Below, in pieces: positions 7,205-8,467 of a stretch of 8,467 nucleotides of DNA (position 1 is its first letter; every line of letters starts with the position of its first letter). The stretch lies in the NCBI GenBank assembly GCA_025062175.1, contig JANXAX010000089.1:1-8467 (forward strand). Direction: 5' to 3'. Below the pieces are notes generated by a model, which ran no database searches, was not told the origin of the DNA, and saw nothing but the letters and a program-made list of their open reading frames with translations. The stretch is from Anaerolineae bacterium (GTDB lineage Bacteria; Chloroflexota; Anaerolineae; 4572-78; NAK82). Both the position numbers and the translations under genes were made by a program.

Positions 7205-7292
7205 ATGAACCGCTTCCTCACGGTCGCGGCTCAGATAATGATCGCAACGCCAGGTCCGCTGCTTCCATTTACTCCTTACGTCCACGACGATA

Positions 7293-7321
7293 TTGTCGCC
7301 AGACTGGCCCGCCAGTATAAT
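7293..7321 (+). promoter_or_regulatory. Sigma70-type promoter of ugd
   Basis: A perfect -10 hexamer TATAAT at 7316-7321 lies 17 bases downstream of TTGTCG (7293-7298), which matches the -35 consensus at four of six positions. Transcription would start near 7328, giving a leader of about 34 bases before ATG 7362. The position just ahead of an independently transcribed gene, after the widest gap in the window, supports it. It implies that ugd can be expressed separately from the upstream genes. Confidence 0.65.
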
Positions 7322-7341
7322 GGGATAGTGCGCTGAATCCT

Positions 7342-7355
7342 AGGAGGATCGGGGG
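7342..7355 (+). promoter_or_regulatory. Ribosome binding region of ugd
   Basis: AGGAGG at 7342-7347 is an ideal core, but it lies 14 bases before ATG 7362, further than usual. A GGGGG at 7351-7355 is six bases away and may serve instead. An in-frame TAG at 7341-7343 rules out any earlier start. TAGGA (7341-7345) can pair with TCCTA (7358-7362), which would cover the AGGAGG core. Confidence 0.5.
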
Positions 7356-7361
7356 CGTCCT

Positions 7362-8467
7362 ATGCACAACATCACAGTTATCGGTGCAGGTTACGTGGGT
7401 CTGGTGACCGGAACGTGTTTTGCCGATCTGGGCAACAGGGTTTGCATCTTGGACGTGGATGAACAAAAGATCGCGATCTTGCGCTCGGGCGGTATTCCTA
7501 TCTACGAACCCGGGCTGCAGGAGATGGTCAAGCGCAACGTTGATGCCGGGCGACTGTCCTTCACGACCGACTATGCAGAAGCAATTGCGGACGCGGAATT
7601 CGTCTTCATCGCTGTGGGCACGCCGGAAGGGGTGGACGGTGATGCCGATTTGCGCTACGTCCAGGCCGCCGCGGAGTCGATTGCGCGCCACATGCAGCAT
7701 CCCCTCATCATCGTCAACAAGAGCACCGTGCCGGTGGGCACGGGGGACTGGGTGGCTGATATCGTGCGCGCTCATCAGCCGGAGCCGATCGAGTTTGCCG
7801 TGGTCTCCAATCCCGAGTTTCTGCGCGAGGGTAATGCCATCGCCGACTTTATGAACCCCGACCGGGTTGTGCTTGGCTCCCTGAACCGCGAAGCAGCCGA
7901 GAAGGTAGCACGCCTCTATCTCAGCCTGCGCACGCCCATCATCATCACCGATCTGCGCACTGCTGAGATGATCAAGTACGCCTCGAACGCGTTTCTGGCG
8001 ACGCGCATTTCCTTCATCAACGAAATCGCCAACATTTGCGAACACTTGGGCGCCAACATTAAAGAAGTGGCGATCGGGATGGGTTATGACAAACGCATCG
8101 GCCATCATTTCTTGGACGCCGGGATTGGCTACGGTGGTAGCTGCTTCCCTAAAGATGTCAAGGCGCTGGTGCATATGGCTGCCACCCACGGCACGCATCC
8201 GCAGCTGCTCAAATCTGTCATGGATATCAATCAACATCAGCGTCTCCTGGTGATCATCAAGCTGCGCGAAGTCCTGGGCAGCCAGCTGCGCGGCAAGACG
8301 ATCGGACTGTTGGGCCTGGCCTTCAAGCCGAACACGGACGACATCCGGGACGCGCCGGCCATCGAAATTGCGCGCTTGCTGCTGAACCAGGGGGCCCATG
8401 TCAAGGGCTACGATCCAGTGGCGATGCGCAACGCCGGCGAAGCGCTCCCCAGCCTGCAGCTAGCCAA
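7362..8467 (+). CDS. ugd: UDP-glucose 6-dehydrogenase, 3'-truncated by window edge
   Basis: Oxidises UDP-glucose to UDP-glucuronate with two NAD+, a cytoplasmic step that feeds capsule, exopolysaccharide and glycolipid synthesis. The frame runs to the window end: 368 codons of an expected 430-450 or so, so about 65-80 C-terminal residues are missing. Visible motifs are the Rossmann GAGYVGLVTG at 8-17, D31 for NAD, YEPGL at 48-52, AVGTP and STVPVGTG, NPEFLREG, NPDRVVLG, K205 and N209 in the EMIKYASNAF stretch, and the catalytic cysteine C261 in GYGGSCFPKD. GLAFKPNTDDIRDAP opens the C-terminal UDP-binding domain. All catalytic residues that fall inside the window are present. It is close to the TuaD/Ugd group. 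It has its own promoter and leader. Sister enzymes acting on UDP-ManNAc or GDP-mannose share this fold; the FLREGNAIADFMNPDR pattern fits UDP-glucose best. Confidence 0.94.
   Translation, partial: MHNITVIGAGYVGLVTGTCFADLGNRVCILDVDEQKIAILRSGGIPIYEPGLQEMVKRNVDAGRLSFTTDYAEAIADAEFVFIAVGTPEGVDGDADLRYVQAAAESIARHMQHPLIIVNKSTVPVGTGDWVADIVRAHQPEPIEFAVVSNPEFLREGNAIADFMNPDRVVLGSLNREAAEKVARLYLSLRTPIIITDLRTAEMIKYASNAFLATRISFINEIANICEHLGANIKEVAIGMGYDKRIGHHFLDAGIGYGGSCFPKDVKALVHMAATHGTHPQLLKSVMDINQHQRLLVIIKLREVLGSQLRGKTIGLLGLAFKPNTDDIRDAPAIEIARLLLNQGAHVKGYDPVAMRNAGEALPSLQLA

Noticed and set aside
7205..7336. A 43-codon open frame in the gap before ugd
   Set aside because: It has no ribosome site, resembles no known family and overlaps the promoter elements; kept only as a possible relic.
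7269..8399. A 376-codon open frame on the minus strand opposite ugd
   Set aside because: It lies almost wholly antisense to a gene with clear UDP-glucose dehydrogenase motifs. Its translation has no recognisable fold, and long antisense frames are common in GC-rich codon use.
1..8467. Search for mobile elements, CRISPR repeats, tRNA, rRNA, and toxin-antitoxin or defence genes
   Set aside because: No transposase, integrase, repeat array, clover-leaf sequence or terminal inverted repeat was seen, and nearly all bases are accounted for by housekeeping-type genes.

Overview
The window is a GC-rich, densely packed stretch of bacterial chromosome. All seven recognisable genes lie on the + strand. 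The first four encode five of the seven shikimate-pathway activities: aroA (3' part only), aroE, aroC and a fused aroK-aroB. The high GC, the AroK-AroB fusion and the gene order aroA-aroE-aroC-aroKB suggest a member of the Chloroflexota or a similar deep-branching thermophile-related lineage. This assignment is an inference from gene content and recall of families; there is no rRNA or other phylogenetic marker in the window.

Layout. 1-864 is the C-terminal two thirds of EPSP synthase (aroA). 912-1859 is shikimate dehydrogenase (aroE). 1894-3099 is chorismate synthase (aroC). 3121-4767 is a bifunctional shikimate kinase / 3-dehydroquinate synthase (aroKB). The gaps are 47, 34 and 21 bases, with no terminator seen, so this looks like one aromatic amino-acid operon continuing from upstream. 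After 58 bases comes a GTG-initiated integral membrane protein of the LPG-synthase-TM/UPF0104 flippase-like family (4826-5836). It overlaps by four bases (GTGA) a FAD-dependent amine-oxidase/protoporphyrinogen-oxidase-like protein (5833-7140). A 221-base intergenic region follows. It holds a strong hairpin and a good sigma70-type promoter, then UDP-glucose 6-dehydrogenase (ugd, 7362 onward), cut by the window end.

How the genes work together. AroB makes 3-dehydroquinate. A dehydratase not in the window (AroD/AroQ) makes 3-dehydroshikimate. AroE reduces that to shikimate, the AroK domain phosphorylates it, AroA adds the enolpyruvyl group and AroC makes chorismate. The second half of the window looks like envelope glycan or lipid metabolism: Ugd makes UDP-glucuronate, while the membrane protein and the FAD enzyme form a translationally coupled pair of unknown function.

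Most of the window is ordinary housekeeping sequence. Points worth a second look are a tryptophan in place of the third glycine of the shikimate kinase GGG motif, the uncharacterised membrane protein/FAD-enzyme pair, the promoter and possible leader structure in front of ugd, and a repeated heptamer around a TATAAA in the gap after aroKB. I found no mobile element, CRISPR array, tRNA or rRNA, and no convincing new defence or mobile system.
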